From contig CM067556.1 in assembly GCA_034509755.1 (NCBI GenBank), positions 45,179,243-45,243,242 of the forward strand: a stretch of DNA of 64,000 bases, given 5' to 3'. A program made the translations under genes and the position numbers. Below are positions 32,391-43,400 of the stretch, piece after piece; the stretch's first letter is position 1; every line of letters starts with the position of its first letter. The DNA is from Anisodus tanguticus. Its lineage: Eukaryota; Streptophyta; Magnoliopsida; Solanales; Solanaceae. A model generated the notes under the pieces. It searched no databases. It was not told the origin of the DNA and saw only the letters and a list, made by a program, of their open reading frames with translations.

Positions 32391-33522
32391 ATTTTCGTTG
32401 GGCTGCTGCAAATTCAGGGAGATAAAGGTCTGGCCCAAATCGATGGGATCCAGGCCACTTGTTGGCTGTTGGCCTATATGATGTGGGCCTGGTGGGTCTG
32501 GCCGTGCAGACAATGGCCTGTAACTAGGCCTAAAATTCCTGGTTGCAGGAATTGGGCCTGCGTCGGTTGAAATAGGTAAGGGGCCAACTGAGATGGTGGG
32601 GCCACTAGTAGGCACGTGGACTGGCCCAAGTGTGATTCTGGGAAGAGGCCTCGGATTGCTGGCCCGTACCCCTGCTGCGGCCCTTCCCTCCCTTGCCATT
32701 GCCGCGGCCCCTGCCGCCTCTGCCACCGCCGCGGCTGTCCCGTGGTGGGTGGTGGTCCGGCAGTGGCAATTGAGCGGTGGGAGCGGTGTTTGTTGCCGGA
32801 TTTTCAACCTCTAACGCCTTTTGATTATGTTCATCCTGTTTAGCACGTCGGGTTTCCTCCAAAAGTAATTGTGAGTGTGCCCAGTTGAAACTTGATAGTG
32901 GGTTGGCTTGTTGAATCATAGTCGCGAGAGTATCGTATTCACCCTTTGGTAAGCCAGCAACAAGTTGTAGGACCATCTTAGTTTTGGAAACGGGTGTCCC
33001 CACGTTGGATAATTGGTCCGCAAAGAGTTTCAATTGTATACAATACTCGGACATGTTTGCAAAATTCTCGAGATGTGTATTGTTGAACTGTTCCTCCAAA
33101 TACGCGGCATGAATATGTTTGTTATCCTGAAAGATTTCCTCCAAACGTATCCATAACTCACGAGCCGAGGCACCTATTTTCATGATTGTGTGAAGCAAAT
33201 CTTTAGAGATGGTGCCATAAATCCATTATTTGACAATAGCGTCAAGACGACGCCATGTCGAGTCAGCAACGTCTAGAGGGCGAGGGATAGAGTCGTCAAT
33301 GTGATCAAGCACGTTGTACGCACAATCGTGGATATAGAAGAGTTCAACCCACAAAGAATATTGACCGTCTTCCTGGTCAAGAATTAATGGAATGAAATTC
33401 TTGATATTCGTGACGGTGAATGCAGGATGGAAGGAGGATGTGGAGGAGGGAGGGGGGTTGTCAATGACGATTGTGGAGGATGCGGAAGCTTTGGGGGAGG
33501 TGGGAGTAGACATGGTAGCCAC
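32391..33522 (-). pseudogene. Copia-C gag
   Basis: The first ATG in the expected place, at about 33522, begins MATMSTPTSPKAS. Blocks follow: IKNFIPLILDQEDGQYSLW (FxxxLxxxNYxxW type), LWIRLEEIFQDNKHIHAAYLE, YCIQLKLFADQLSNVGTPVS and LVAGLPKGEYDTLATMI, the UBN2-type gag core. A frameshift lies between 33226 and 33198. The C-terminus is Arg/Gly-rich (GGGRGGRGRG) with no CCHC knuckle, as in Ale elements. A run of about 12 G at 33564-33575 lies just upstream of the start. Confidence 0.9.
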
Positions 33523-33632
33523 GAAAAGAGACGGGGAAAAAAATTTAGCGGCGGCTATCCCGTGGGGGGGGGGGGGAGGGGCGGTGGTTGGCAGAGAGAA
33601 AAAAATAGGGTTTAGGTGTTTTTAGGGTTAGA

Positions 33633-33644
33633 CTCTTGATACCA
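33633..33644 (-). other. Copia-C primer binding site (tRNA-Met)
   Basis: The minus strand reads TGGTATCAAGAG directly inside the LTR end. The first eight bases equal the standard initiator tRNA-Met primer site. Confidence 0.88.
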
Positions 33645-33811
33645 TGTAAGATTGTATTAATATCCCTTGGAAAGTCTTTCTTATTAATACAAATATATAT
33701 AGTTTGTACAATGTGGAATCCTACTACAATAAGGATCATATATCTATCATAATTATACAATACTAAATATTACAAAATATATGCTGAATATTTATAATAT
33801 TTGCTAATGTA
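33645..33811 (-). repeat. Copia-C 5' LTR
   Basis: 167 bp, direct repeat of 28681-28849, bounded by the primer site at 33644. Confidence 0.87.
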
Positions 33812-33973
33812 TGCATTCAAATATTTATTATCTTAAATACGCAATTTGTAGTATTTAACGCAAAATCACGAATATAGAGACGTGAGAATTTTATCTAATT
33901 TTTTATTAATTCCTAAAAGTAGTGGTATAATTGTATTTGTTTTTTGCTTGGCTACTACTTGGTCTGACCTGGA

Positions 33974-34250
33974 TGTTGAACACCCAAGATACAACAATCT
34001 GTAAAGCTTTTAGAATAAACACAGAGATAAATTTCTGTAAAAATCAGGGACAAAACAAAACTTATAAATTAACTTAGTAGTTGCAAATGTTTGAGGTACA
34101 TGATGGCTTTCTATATAGGCATTCAGCATTATACTTGGTTACTAACACAACACACCTACTAACCATAAAACTAGGAAACTTCCACAAACCACTAGGCACA
34201 AAGACTAATAGTGGTATTTCATGCTAAGTAATATGTGACTGACGCAATAA
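33974..34250 (-). repeat. Copia-E 3' LTR, outer part
   Basis: Matches 49422-49700 of the other LTR closely (TGTTGAACA start, shared AACACAACACACCTACTAAC and CCACAAACCACTAGGCAC). The match ends at 34250, where the Helitron begins. Confidence 0.92.
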
Positions 34251-34720
34251 TAAATATATATATAATAAAACTAGAAATAATCAATTCTATGTGGCACCTA
34301 TGATCTTCATTGATATTTATCTTTTTTCTCAATTTTTTATCTTTTCCTCTTCATTTCTCTATTTGACTAAATAAAATAAAATATTAAAGATTTCATCCAT
34401 CCACCCATAATAAAGACTCACTCACCATTTAATAGTATAATCTTTTTTCTCCTTTTTTTTGACATTTTCTGTAATTATAAAATGACAGTCTACATATTTC
34501 ATGTCTATTCCACTTCCAATAATTAAAGTCTTTGCAGGAATTAATTACTAATTAGTTATTGTGCATTGTAATGGAGAATTGAAAAGCATCACCAGCTTTC
34601 AATTGCTAAACGTGCCTTATTATCTCCTTTTATTAATGAATTTTTCGTTACTTTAAATAGGCCAACCATTCTAAGAATAAGCTATTTCCCAACCATTCTA
34701 AGAATAAGCTTTATTACTTA

Positions 34721-34790
34721 TCTATCTATTCTATTTATATAATAAAGCTAGACATAGAAAAGGTGATGTGGTGCCTCTCTATGACCTAGA
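34721..34790 (+). other. Second Helitron-type 5' end inside the Helitron
   Basis: TCTATCTATTCTATTTATAT then AATAAAGCTAGACATAG and GGTGATGTGGTGCCTCTCTATG resembles the start at 34251-34320 (TATATAATAAAACTAG ... TATGTGGCACCTATGATC). It begins with TC, as a Helitron should. The insert may be two nested Helitrons or one that read through from an upstream 5' end. Confidence 0.55.
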
Positions 34791-35419
34791 ATACTATTTT
34801 TTTTACCTCTTTTTTTAATTTTCTTTCATTTTAATATCAGTATGTTATCTATTAAACTCTAAATTAAAAAGGTCTGAATATTAATTTCCCATGAATTTTA
34901 AGTTACAAATCCTTCATTATACGCTTTAAATAACACTAAATTCTATACACATAATGACTTGAGTCTCTTGAGTTCCCCTATCTTTATTATAATCTGTAAA
35001 GTCCAACAAAACTCTCATGAGTAATGCTATTTATTCATTCCAAAAGTTCATTTGGAAGCATGTACAGATTACATTTTGTTTGGCCATTTTGTGGGTGTTT
35101 CACATTTTGTTTTGCCTTTTCGTGTGTACATACAACTAGCTGCCAAGCAGATCGCACCTGTTTGGCATTCTCGTGAGTCTATACAATTAGTTTGCAAAGT
35201 AAATCTACTTTTTTATCTTGAATCTTTTTTGTTAAAATCAATTTGATAGATTATGGAATATTGTTGTACAAATCATGTCGTTTGTTTGGAATTTCAATGT
35301 ATTTATACAATTAGTTTTCAAGTAAAAATCATCTTCTTTATCATTGTCGATTGCAAGCTTTAGTCATTGTTTGTTATGTATATATCGATGTTTTTAACGT
35401 GCCTTTTATATTTTCTCTT

Positions 35420-35667
35420 CCAGCAGATGCCAATTAGAAGGATTTATATCAGCCGAAAAAATTTGAAAGAGTTGAAAAGATCAGAAGAGAAGATAGGACA
35501 AAATTTAACTTGGTTGAGGCCATGCTATATTTTAGAGAACCAAATGATAGAGATAAGCATGAAGAAACTCGTAATATTGCTCATGTTCTGCCTCATCATA
35601 ATGATATTACTATGGCTAAAAATATCATCACGCTCAGTACGATTTTTGTAATTTTCATGAAGTTGTA
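35420..35667 (+). other. Open stretch with splice-acceptor-like start in the Helitron
   Basis: A pyrimidine tract ending TTTTCTCTTCCAG at 35423 is followed, after one stop, by about 70 open codons (35455-35667) with KFERVEKIRREDRTKFNL and MLYFREPNDRDKHEE. I do not recognise the protein. Helitrons often capture exon pieces; that is one possible origin. A further short open run with KKEAAGRQQQLRSDQ is at about 36168-36299. Confidence 0.35.
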
Positions 35668-36516
35668 ACTGAAAAGAAGAACAGAATGTCCAGTAAAAGT
35701 TTTTTTAACACAACGTAATTAAGGGAAAAGAAGAAATTGAGAAAGAAGAGATTCTTTATGTAATTCTGGAAAAAAAAATACAATGGTTTTTTTAATTCTT
35801 TCACAAAGCATGCGATTGTTTTAACTCTTATTCATTGTGAGCACCAGTATATCATACTTCTTATCTCATTAAATTAGCAAATAAAGGTAAAACTTAAGAG
35901 TGGGATGAACTTTTGATAAGTTTGAATTATTATATAAAGAATCTCCATATAATTTAGCAACAAAAAAAAACAGTAACCATTTATTCTGAAAACCGTTAAA
36001 GAATAGAGTAGAATTGCAATTAAATGAATATACATACATGACCTTTTCAATTTCTTTAGAAAATCCAGTCATTTAGTTTAATGTATTTATCATGCCAACT
36101 ATCCAATACTCCTATTTCAGTTTCTAAAACCTTTCATATACAATACCTTTTCAAATACTAAATAAGGGAAAATGATAGTAATCTTGCAAATTATGAAACC
36201 GAAGAAAAAGGTATAACGGAGCAACGTGATATGAAGAAAGAAGCTGCAGGAAGACAACAACAATTACGAAGCGATCAAACAACCAAGGATCGAGCATAAG
36301 AAACCTTAACTTCTTTAATATCTTATATTCTCAATTTCTCACTTTTTCATCTTTTATTGCTATGGCTAATTTGTGATAATTTTATTTGTTTTCTTTTTTT
36401 ATAGATTTGGTCAAGGTTACATGAAATTTTTTATTTCTTCCTCTCTTTAAAAAATATAAATATCATTTATTTAAAAAATATTCTATATCTGCTAGAAGCG
36501 CGGCCAATTTCACTAG

Positions 36517-36611
36517 TTAATTACCAACCATTAAACATTAGACTAACAACTAAAGACTCTACTATTAAGCATTAAAATAAATAACAAGGAGCTGGAGTTG
36601 GTCTTTTAACA
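36517..36611 (-). repeat. Copia-E 3' LTR, inner part
   Basis: Continues the LTR interrupted at 34250: ACTCTACTATTAAGCATTAA and GAGCTGGAGTTG are shared with 49735-49790. Ends TTTTAACA, directly before the purine-rich tract (minus strand) near 36612-36625. Confidence 0.9.
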
Positions 36612-37140
36612 CTCTCCATCAACTCCTACTTCTTTCCTTTCAATGATGTCGAGCTGACGACAGAAATTTACAGTCTTATTGTTGTTCATACTTTTCGTGA
36701 ATATATCGATTTTGACCTGCACCATTTACTTCTTCTTCAAGAATTTTTTCACGAAGAAAATGATAATGTAACTCCACATGCTTTGTCCTAGCGTGAAACA
36801 CTGAATTCTCCGCCAAGCGTATCGTCGACTAGTTGTTACAATATAACAGAATTGCATACTCCATTGGCTGAAGCAAATCCTTCAGCAACTTTATAATCCA
36901 AGTACTTTCTTGAGCTGCCATTGCTGCTACTCGGTATTTCGCTTTTGTCATTGACAATGACACATTTGGTTGCCTCTTGCTACATCATGAAATTGCTCTA
37001 GACCCAAGCATAAAGACATATCCAGTAGTCGATCGTCGGGTATCATGATCACCTGTATAGTCAGCATCATAGTAACCAACTAACTTACAATCACCACCTT
37101 TCTTATATATAATACCATAACCAAGTGTACCTTTGAGATA
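36612..37140 (-). pseudogene. Copia-E RNase H
   Basis: On the minus strand: RRSTTGYVFMLGSRAISW-like sequence near 37000 with a KRQPNVSLSMTKAKYR block, AAMAAQESTWI, NSVFHARTKHVELHYHFLREK (in part) near 36760-36800. The usual SSTEAEYxA motif is changed (SMTKAKYRVA). Stops are present. Confidence 0.82.
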
Positions 37141-38213
37141 TCACAATATCCTTCGAACTGCTTCCAAATGAGACCTCTTTGAATTTTGTATGTACCGACT
37201 CATCACACCAATTGCGTAAGAAATATCGAGTCTTGTTAAAGTTAAGTAGATCAAAATACCTACCAATTGTCGATACATTGTTGCATTTTTCAGGTCGTTC
37301 CCTTCACGAGCACACATCTTAGCATTTGGCTCCAGCGGCGTTGAAATTGGTTTGCAATTGAACATCCCAAACTTCTTCACCAGATCTTTGGAATATTTTT
37401 GCTGATGCAAGCAAATTCCTTCTTCACTACGATCAACCTTCAAGCCAATAAAATGGTTGAGTTGTCCTAGTTCTTTCATCTGGAAGCGTACTGACAAATT
37501 CTCCTTTGTTCTTAGAATTTCTTCTTCATAATCTCTTGTTAGGATTAAATCATCCACATATACTAGCACAATAGCTAATTTTCTGATAACAACTTTCACA
37601 AACATGCTGGAATCTGTTGGTGCTATTGAATAACCACTGAGTAAGAAATTCATCAATCTTATCATACCATGCCCTCGGCGCTTGCTTTAATCCATAGAGC
37701 GCCTTTAGAAGCTTACACACACACTCGGGATGATCTTGACTCTGAAAACCCATTGGTTGACACATGTAAATCTCCTTATCCAACTCTCCATGCAGAAATG
37801 CATTTTTTACATCTATTTTTCACAAGTTCCAATCCTTACTAGATGCAAGTGCAAGTAGGACTCGAACAATTGAAAGTTTTGCCACTAGACTAAACGTTTC
37901 ATCATAGTTTAGTCCATATTGCTGAGAAAAACTCAGAGCTATAAGACGAGCTTTGTACCTTTCAATTGATCTATCTGTGTGACACTTTATCATATAAACC
38001 CATTTACAAGAAATAGGTTTGACATCCTTTGGCTTTGTCACGAGCTCCCAAGTTTGATTTCGTTCTAGCGCAACTACTTCCTCCATAACTTTAATCCACT
38101 TTGAATTCTAAAACGCTTCCTCAAAAGTTTTTTAGTTCTTTTTCATTTACTTCTTCTGTTATGGAAGCATTGGCATACTTGGGATTTTGATTTCTAGTTC
38201 TTGTTGACCTTCT
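37141..38213 (-). pseudogene. Copia-E reverse transcriptase (YVDD kept)
   Basis: Minus-strand blocks in order: MEEVVALERNQTWELV and CKWVYMIKCHTD (38086-37990), ERYKARLIALSFSQQYGLNY, a stop near 37817, then DKEIYMCQPMGF, KALYGLKQAPRAWYDKIDEF, IVLVYVDDLILTRDY near 37560, MKELGQLNHFIGLKV and RPDISYAIGVMSRY-like sequence. The YVDD catalytic box is intact, unlike in Copia-C and Copia-D. Frameshifts near 37640 and 37800 break the frame. Confidence 0.9.
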
Positions 38214-38218
38214 AAGTG
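38214..38218. repeat. Gypsy-C target-site duplication, left copy (AAGTG)
   Basis: Precedes the LTR start TGTAACACC at 38219; repeated at 47006-47010. Confidence 0.8.
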
Positions 38219-39962
38219 TGTAACACCTCATACCTTCAAACTAAGCTTTTTTCATGATTCAGAAGTTTAGAAAATTAAGACTGGGAGTATGAAGTTAAAA
38301 TCCAACCAGTTCTCTGATTCATGAATTGTACGTCAGGACTTATACATACCATACAAAGTTGTATGGCCTAGAGAATTTACACCGTACAAAGTCCGTTGAA
38401 AGGGTTCGACGACTAAACATATATATACACGAAATCAGTTCTAAAATTTAGTCTTTCAATTCTTCCAAGCCCTAGCATGAAGTTCCTCTCCTCCCAACAT
38501 TCTCCTACTTCAAGATAAGCCTATTTCCAGCATTTCCAAAGTGATTCTAATATCATTCTCATGAATTCTAAGTGAAGTCCATTTTTCTCAACCTAGAGTT
38601 TCCAAGATAAACCCTTTCCAATGTTTCAAGGTTCCAGCTTTTGGATTTCTCCTACAAGTTTCGACCGTTAATACAAGACTAGGAGCGATTAAGGTATGTA
38701 GAGCTTCTATCCACGTGTGGGAATATCATTGTTCTTTCATACACCACGTTCATCTATGAAACACGAAATTCCACAACTTTAGAATTTTTATTCTAATTCA
38801 TGATGACCTTAAATTACGTGTATTATGATACACCATATTTTTACTACTAATTCGTTAATGTATTGTTGATATTTCATTATGATTATCCTGAATCCGTCCG
38901 TCATATATGAACACCCATAAATTGAATTCCATGGGTTCTTAAATACAAGTAATGAATTAATATCATTCTATCCTATGGATTTTACATGTTTCCATGTTTC
39001 ATACAAGTTACATTACTTAACTATTAGCATGTTGTATTATACATGCAAATCATGTTTACAAGTCATGTTTATAAATTCAATAGGCTTTTAAGCCAACATA
39101 TCCATGTTCATGTTTTGGGGAGTTGCACAAATTACCGAGAAGGTTTAATACCTGACACTACGTATGCCAACGTAGGATAAAGATTGTTCTGCCAAATTAG
39201 GACGATTCCTTCACGTTACCCATTGCGGGTTGTTGGATCCATTCATGTCATGTTTATGTCTCGTACCCCGGCAAGGTACGAGATGGCTTAGATGATCATG
39301 CAGAGATTAGACGACACGTTCTCACGTGGTTGTTACATGTTGGTTATACTAAAGTTCTCCCATTTAAAATGATTTATCATATTTTATTATATTCATATAA
39401 GATATTATACACGCTCATGCTCAGGTTACAGTTTTAGTTTCAGTTCCTACTAATTCATGTGTCTGCTTATTAATTCAGTTACTTTACATACAGTACAATT
39501 CAGATGTATTTAAGTCCCTTTTTGCTGGGGCCTGCACTTCAGGGTGCAGGTACGACATTTCAAGATGACGAATCAGTTCGCTAGAATTTCATCAGTATCA
39601 AATATTGGTGAGCCCCATTTCATTCTGGGTGTCAATTTAGTTATTTTGATGTCATGTTTTACAGTAAAGGTATGACAAGGCTTTGTCCTGGTAAAACAGT
39701 TTTGCAATCAAACTCACGTTCATATGTTTCATAGACTAGCCTAGTATGTTATGTTAGATATTCAAACTTATTATGTTTCCAGATATTTTCGCTATTATAT
39801 TTCAAACTATATTTATAGTATTCAATTTTACATAATTCAAATCATTGATATTGCATGCTTTTTATGCCCATATTGACTCAGCAAGCCATGTGGTTCACTC
39901 GGTCATATACAGTCAGGCACCGAGTGTCATATTTTGCCTAGGCCATGGTTCAGGACATGATA
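38219..39962 (+). repeat. Gypsy-C 5' LTR
   Basis: 1744 bp, direct repeat of 45084-47005. About 170 bp present in the other LTR (around 45270-45440) are missing here near 38400. The ends are TGTAAC and ATGATA; the final CA has decayed. Two hairpins are shared with the other LTR: CTCGTACC/GGTACGAG (39260-39282) and CCTGCAC/GTGCAGG (39531-39550). Confidence 0.9.
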
Positions 39963-39967
39963 AAGTT

Positions 39968-39979
39968 TGGTATCGAAAC
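39968..39979 (+). other. Gypsy-C primer binding site (tRNA-Met-like, decayed)
   Basis: TGGTATCGAAAC lies five bases after the LTR. The first seven bases equal the tRNA-Met primer site TGGTATC; the rest has diverged. Confidence 0.65.
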
Positions 39980-40181
39980 TCTAAGTTAAAGTGTCCTAGG
40001 GTGTCGACGAAGTTGTGTCTAGTGGGGTCTCTTTTATGTGTGAGTGCAGCGCCACACATGTAAACAGTTGACCGCCAAGATATTTAGGATTGTGTCACTT
40101 CTTTTATACTCTAGATCATGCAGTTAGAGCAGAACTTTCAAGAATTTTTCTAACTCGTGCGAATTACGTATTTAAGAAAAT

Positions 40182-41280
40182 GCCTTCTAAAATAAAGTAC
40201 ACCAAAAGGACGTCGGAGTGCTATTGAAAATGATATTCATGAGGAGGACACCCGGACTTAGAGAGCCACCTCTGGTGCTATTCAGCTATTCACTAACCCG
40301 AATGTAAGGGGAGATATTCAGCTGCTCAACCAGATTGTGGTTGCACAACTCAACGTCAGGGAACAACTCCAAGTGCAGGTGCTAGTGGAGAGTCATCTAG
40401 TTCCAGGACCTGGGAATTTCTATGTATGGAGCCTCCAGTGTTCATAGGGTCTAGTAAGGCAGAGGATCCACAGAATTTCATTGATGGGATTCAGAAGATT
40501 TTTCTTATTATGCATGCTACTAAGATAGAGGCAGTAGAGTTGGGAGCTTATCAATTGCAGGATGTTGCTAATATTTGGTATGAGTCACGAGAATAGTCCC
40601 GAGGGGAAGGTGCGTCTCCTGCTACTTGGGATGAATTTGTAGATATTTTCATTGAACACTTCCAACCGCTAGAGGTCAGCGAGGTAAAGGCCTTCAAATT
40701 CGAGAAGCTCAAGCAGAATGGTAGGAGTGCATGAGTACTACCTCCACTTGTTTTCTTTGGCTAAATATACTCCACACATGGTTTTGGATGTGAGGGCCAG
40801 AGGTAGGAACTTTGTGTGGGGTCTTGACCCCTATTTATTCGGTGATGCTAACATTGCTGCTCAGAATAGAGAAATGACCATTACCAAAGTGGTTGCATTT
40901 GTACAAGGCAACGAGAGGAGAATAAATGAAGTATATGCGCTATAAAAAGAGAAAACAGGAAATTAACAAAAGAGCTAAGTTTGCGGGTAACTTCAACCAT
41001 TGGGGATCGTGTGGAGGTGAAAATAGGTAGTTCTTCAAGAATAGGTCATCAGGACCCGCTACATCTTCATCCAGTGCCCTAGTCATAAAGTTCAGGAATG
41101 ATCAGAGAATATAGAATTTTAGGGTAGTAGATTTGCTGTCTCAAGCTAGTGTGGGTCATAAGACTTATGATAACCCAATTTACAGTAAGTGCGGTAAGAG
41201 GCATGCAGGGAAATGTTGCATGGGTATGGATATTTGTTATGGGTGCGGCCAACGAGGTTAATTTTAGAGAGAATTTCCAT
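40182..41280 (+). pseudogene. Gypsy-C gag with CCHC knuckles
   Basis: Probable start ATG at 40182 (MPSKIKYTKR). The gag core runs near 40420-40945: EPPVFIGSSKAEDPQNFID, LGAYQLQDVANIWYES, ATWDEFVDIFIEHFQP and VHEYYLHLFSLAKYTPHM. Stops lie near 40210, 40595 and 40735. A first knuckle, YSKCGKRHAGKCCMG, at 41185-41225 is followed by a second decayed one, CYGCGQRG. This is normal gag architecture for Tekay/Del elements. Confidence 0.85.
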
Positions 41281-41800
41281 CTGTGAGACAGGGTATCAGA
41301 GGTATTATGACTCAATCCACAAATTCAGAAACTCCTCATAATTTTCAAGCCCAATCAGGGAATGGTGCGGCTAACACTAGTAATACAGTCGGAGGTCTGA
41401 ACCACTTGTATGCATTAGTTGGTTGTCAGGATACAGAGGCCCGTACATATGTTGTTACAAGTATACTAACCATTCTCACTTTTGATATTTATGCCCTTAT
41501 GGATCCAGGATCCACCTTATCTTACGTAACCCTATTTATTGCTAAGAAGTTTGGGATAGAGCCAGAAAAGTTGTATGAAACCCTTCGAAGTATCCACTTC
41601 AATCAGAGAGCCAGTTATAACTAGACATGTGTATAGGGATTTCCCAGTTAATATCTATCACCGTAGTATGGTAGCTGACGTAGTTGAGTTAGAAATGATA
41701 GACTTTGATATAATCATAGGCATGGATTGGTTGTCTTCATGTTATGTCATAGTAGAACAAAATTGTGAGTTTTGAATTTCCTAATGAGCCATTCATAGAA
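41281..41800 (+). pseudogene. Gypsy-C aspartic protease
   Basis: The open frame at 41283-41624 contains ARTYVVTSILTI and YALMDPGSTLSYVT. The family motif is ALxDSGSTLSYV; here D-S-G is changed to D-P-G. A frameshift near 41590 leads to VYRDFPVNI, DFDIIIGMDWLSS (the second protease loop), typical of Tekay. Confidence 0.87.
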
Positions 41801-42830
41801 TGGAAGGGTGATGCAGCAACACCCATAGGTAGGTTTATTTCCTATCTTAATGCCAAAAAATATGATATTCAAGGGGTACATTTAACATCTAGTTCAGGTC
41901 AGTGATACAGATACCCAGACTCCAACTCTTCAGTCTGTACCAGTTGTCAGCGAGTTTCCAGAAGTCTTTCCCCAAGATCTTCCTGAAGTTTCTCCCAATA
42001 TGGAGATCAACTTTGGAGTGATTTACTTCCCTGCACTAAATCGATATTTATTCTACAATACAGAATAGCACCAACAGAGTTAAAAGAATTAAAAGCCTTG
42101 TTGAAAGATCTCCTTGATAAAGGATTTATTAGGCCATGTGTCTCACCTTGGGGTGCACTAGTCTTATTTGTTCGAAAGAAGGATGAATCCTTGCATATGT
42201 GCATTAACTATCGCTAGTTGAATAAGGTCACCATTAAGAACAAGTATCATCTTCCCAGAATCGATGACTTATTTGATCAACTTTTTGGTGCCCTGTGTTA
42301 TTCCAAGATTGACCTTAGATCTTGGTATCATCAGCTTAAGATTAAGAAATTTGATATTCTGAAAATCGCCTTAAGAACTCGTTATGGTCATTTTGAATTT
42401 TGTGTCATGTCGTTTGGAGTGATGAATGTACCAGATGCTTTCATAAACCTTATAAATAGGGTCTTCAAGCCTTACCTCTACCTTTTCATTATTGTCTTCA
42501 TTAATGATATTCTAATTTATTCCCGTAGTGAGGCTGACATGCAGAACATCTCAAAATAATGTCGCGGACACTTCAGGACCGCAACCTTTATGCGAAGTTT
42601 TCCAAGTGTGAATTTTGGCTAATGTCAGTAGAGTTCTTAGGCCATGTGATTTCAGGCAAAGACGTCCAAGTTAATTTTTATAAAATAGATGTTGTAAAGA
42701 ATTGGCCCAGACCTACTTCTGCTATAGAGATACAAAGTTTCTTGGGTCTGGCATGCTATTATAGGCGCTTCATAGAGGGGTTTTCCTCCATCTAAGCTCC
42801 ATTGACTAGATTAACTCAGAAGAAAGTCAA
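41801..42830 (+). pseudogene. Gypsy-C reverse transcriptase, catalytic FIDD changed to FIND
   Basis: Near 41940-42000 is VSEFPEVFPQDLPEV. Then LKELKALLKDLLDKGFIRP, SPWGALVLFVRKKDES and, after a TAG, NKVTIKNKYHLPRIDDLFDQL. FEFCVMSFGVMNVPDAF precedes IIVFINDILIYSRS at about 42495: the first catalytic Asp is Asn (GAT to AAT). CEFWLMSVEFLGHVIS, IEIQSFLGLACYYRRFIEGFS close the domain. Confidence 0.92.
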
Positions 42831-43400
42831 ATTTAGTGGTTAGATGCATGTGAGTGTAGTTTTGAAGAATTGAAAACGAGACTGACTTCTGCTCTAGTAT
42901 TAACATTACCAGAAGAAACCGAAGAGTTTATAGTGTATTGTGATGCATTAGGAATCGGTCTCGGATGTGTTTTAATGCAGCATGGTAAAGTTATAGGTTA
43001 TGCATCCAGACAACTTAAGTCTCATGAAAAGAACTATCTGACTCACAATTTAGAATTGACAGCCATGGTTTTCGTGCTCAAGATATGGTGCCATTATTTG
43101 TATGGAGTCCACATTAACATTTTCACAGATCACGAGAGCCTTCGGTATAATTTCAAGTAGTGGGAGTTGAATCTTAAACAAAGGAGATGGCTTGAATTGT
43201 TAAAGGATTATGATATGGATATTCTCTACCATCTGGAGAAAACAAATGCGGTCGTTGATGCTCTTAGTCGGAGATCCATGGGAAGCTTAGCTCATGTTGA
43301 AGAAGAAAAGAGAACTATGGCGAAGGAAATTCATCGACTAGCAAGTTTAGGACTTTGACTTTTGGACTCCGAAGATGGTGGTGTGGTTGTCCAGAACAGG
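42831..43400 (+). pseudogene. Gypsy-C RNase H
   Basis: LKTRLTSALVLTLPE-like start, VYCDALGIGLGCVLMQ (the DASxxGLG box with Ser lost), VIGYASRQLKSHEKNY, LTHNLELTAMVFVLKIW, IFTDHESLRY and MDILYHLEKTNAVVDALSR (standard YHPGKANxVADALSR). Two stops interrupt it (near 43160). Confidence 0.9.

Larger units (their letters stand above)
28681..33811 (-). mobile_element. Copia-C: Ale/Retrofit-type copia retrotransposon, complete in outline
   Basis: Short LTRs (28681-28849 and 33645-33811, 169 and 167 bp) flank gag, protease, integrase, RT and RNase H on the minus strand, with a tRNA-Met primer site inside the 5' LTR. Short LTRs and a gag ending in Arg/Gly repeats instead of a CCHC knuckle are typical of the Ale lineage. 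The total length of 5.1 kb is normal for the lineage. TGCAT occurs at 28681-28685 and at 33812-33816, so the target duplication may be TGCAT with the outermost bases of the lower LTR altered. The coding sequence has several stops and frameshifts and an RT active-site change. Confidence 0.9.
34251..36516 (+). mobile_element. Non-autonomous Helitron inserted in the Copia-E LTR
   Basis: The LTR match breaks at 34250 (..CAATAA) and resumes at 36517 (TTAATTACC). The 2266-bp insert ends GAAGCGCGGCCAATTTCACTAG followed by T (last 20 bases quoted loosely), which is the usual Helitron 3' end: a GC-rich hairpin (here damaged on its left arm, CTGCTAGAAGCGCGG), then CTAG, then host T. Insertion is between A and T without duplication. 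The 5' end has TATATATATAATAAAACTAG as in plant Helitrons, with the first TC decayed. No Rep or helicase is encoded. Confidence 0.75.

Noticed and set aside
33392..33625. Gly-rich plus-strand frames near the copia gag start
   Set aside because: They are antisense to gag and its leader, and owe their openness to the G-run at 33564.
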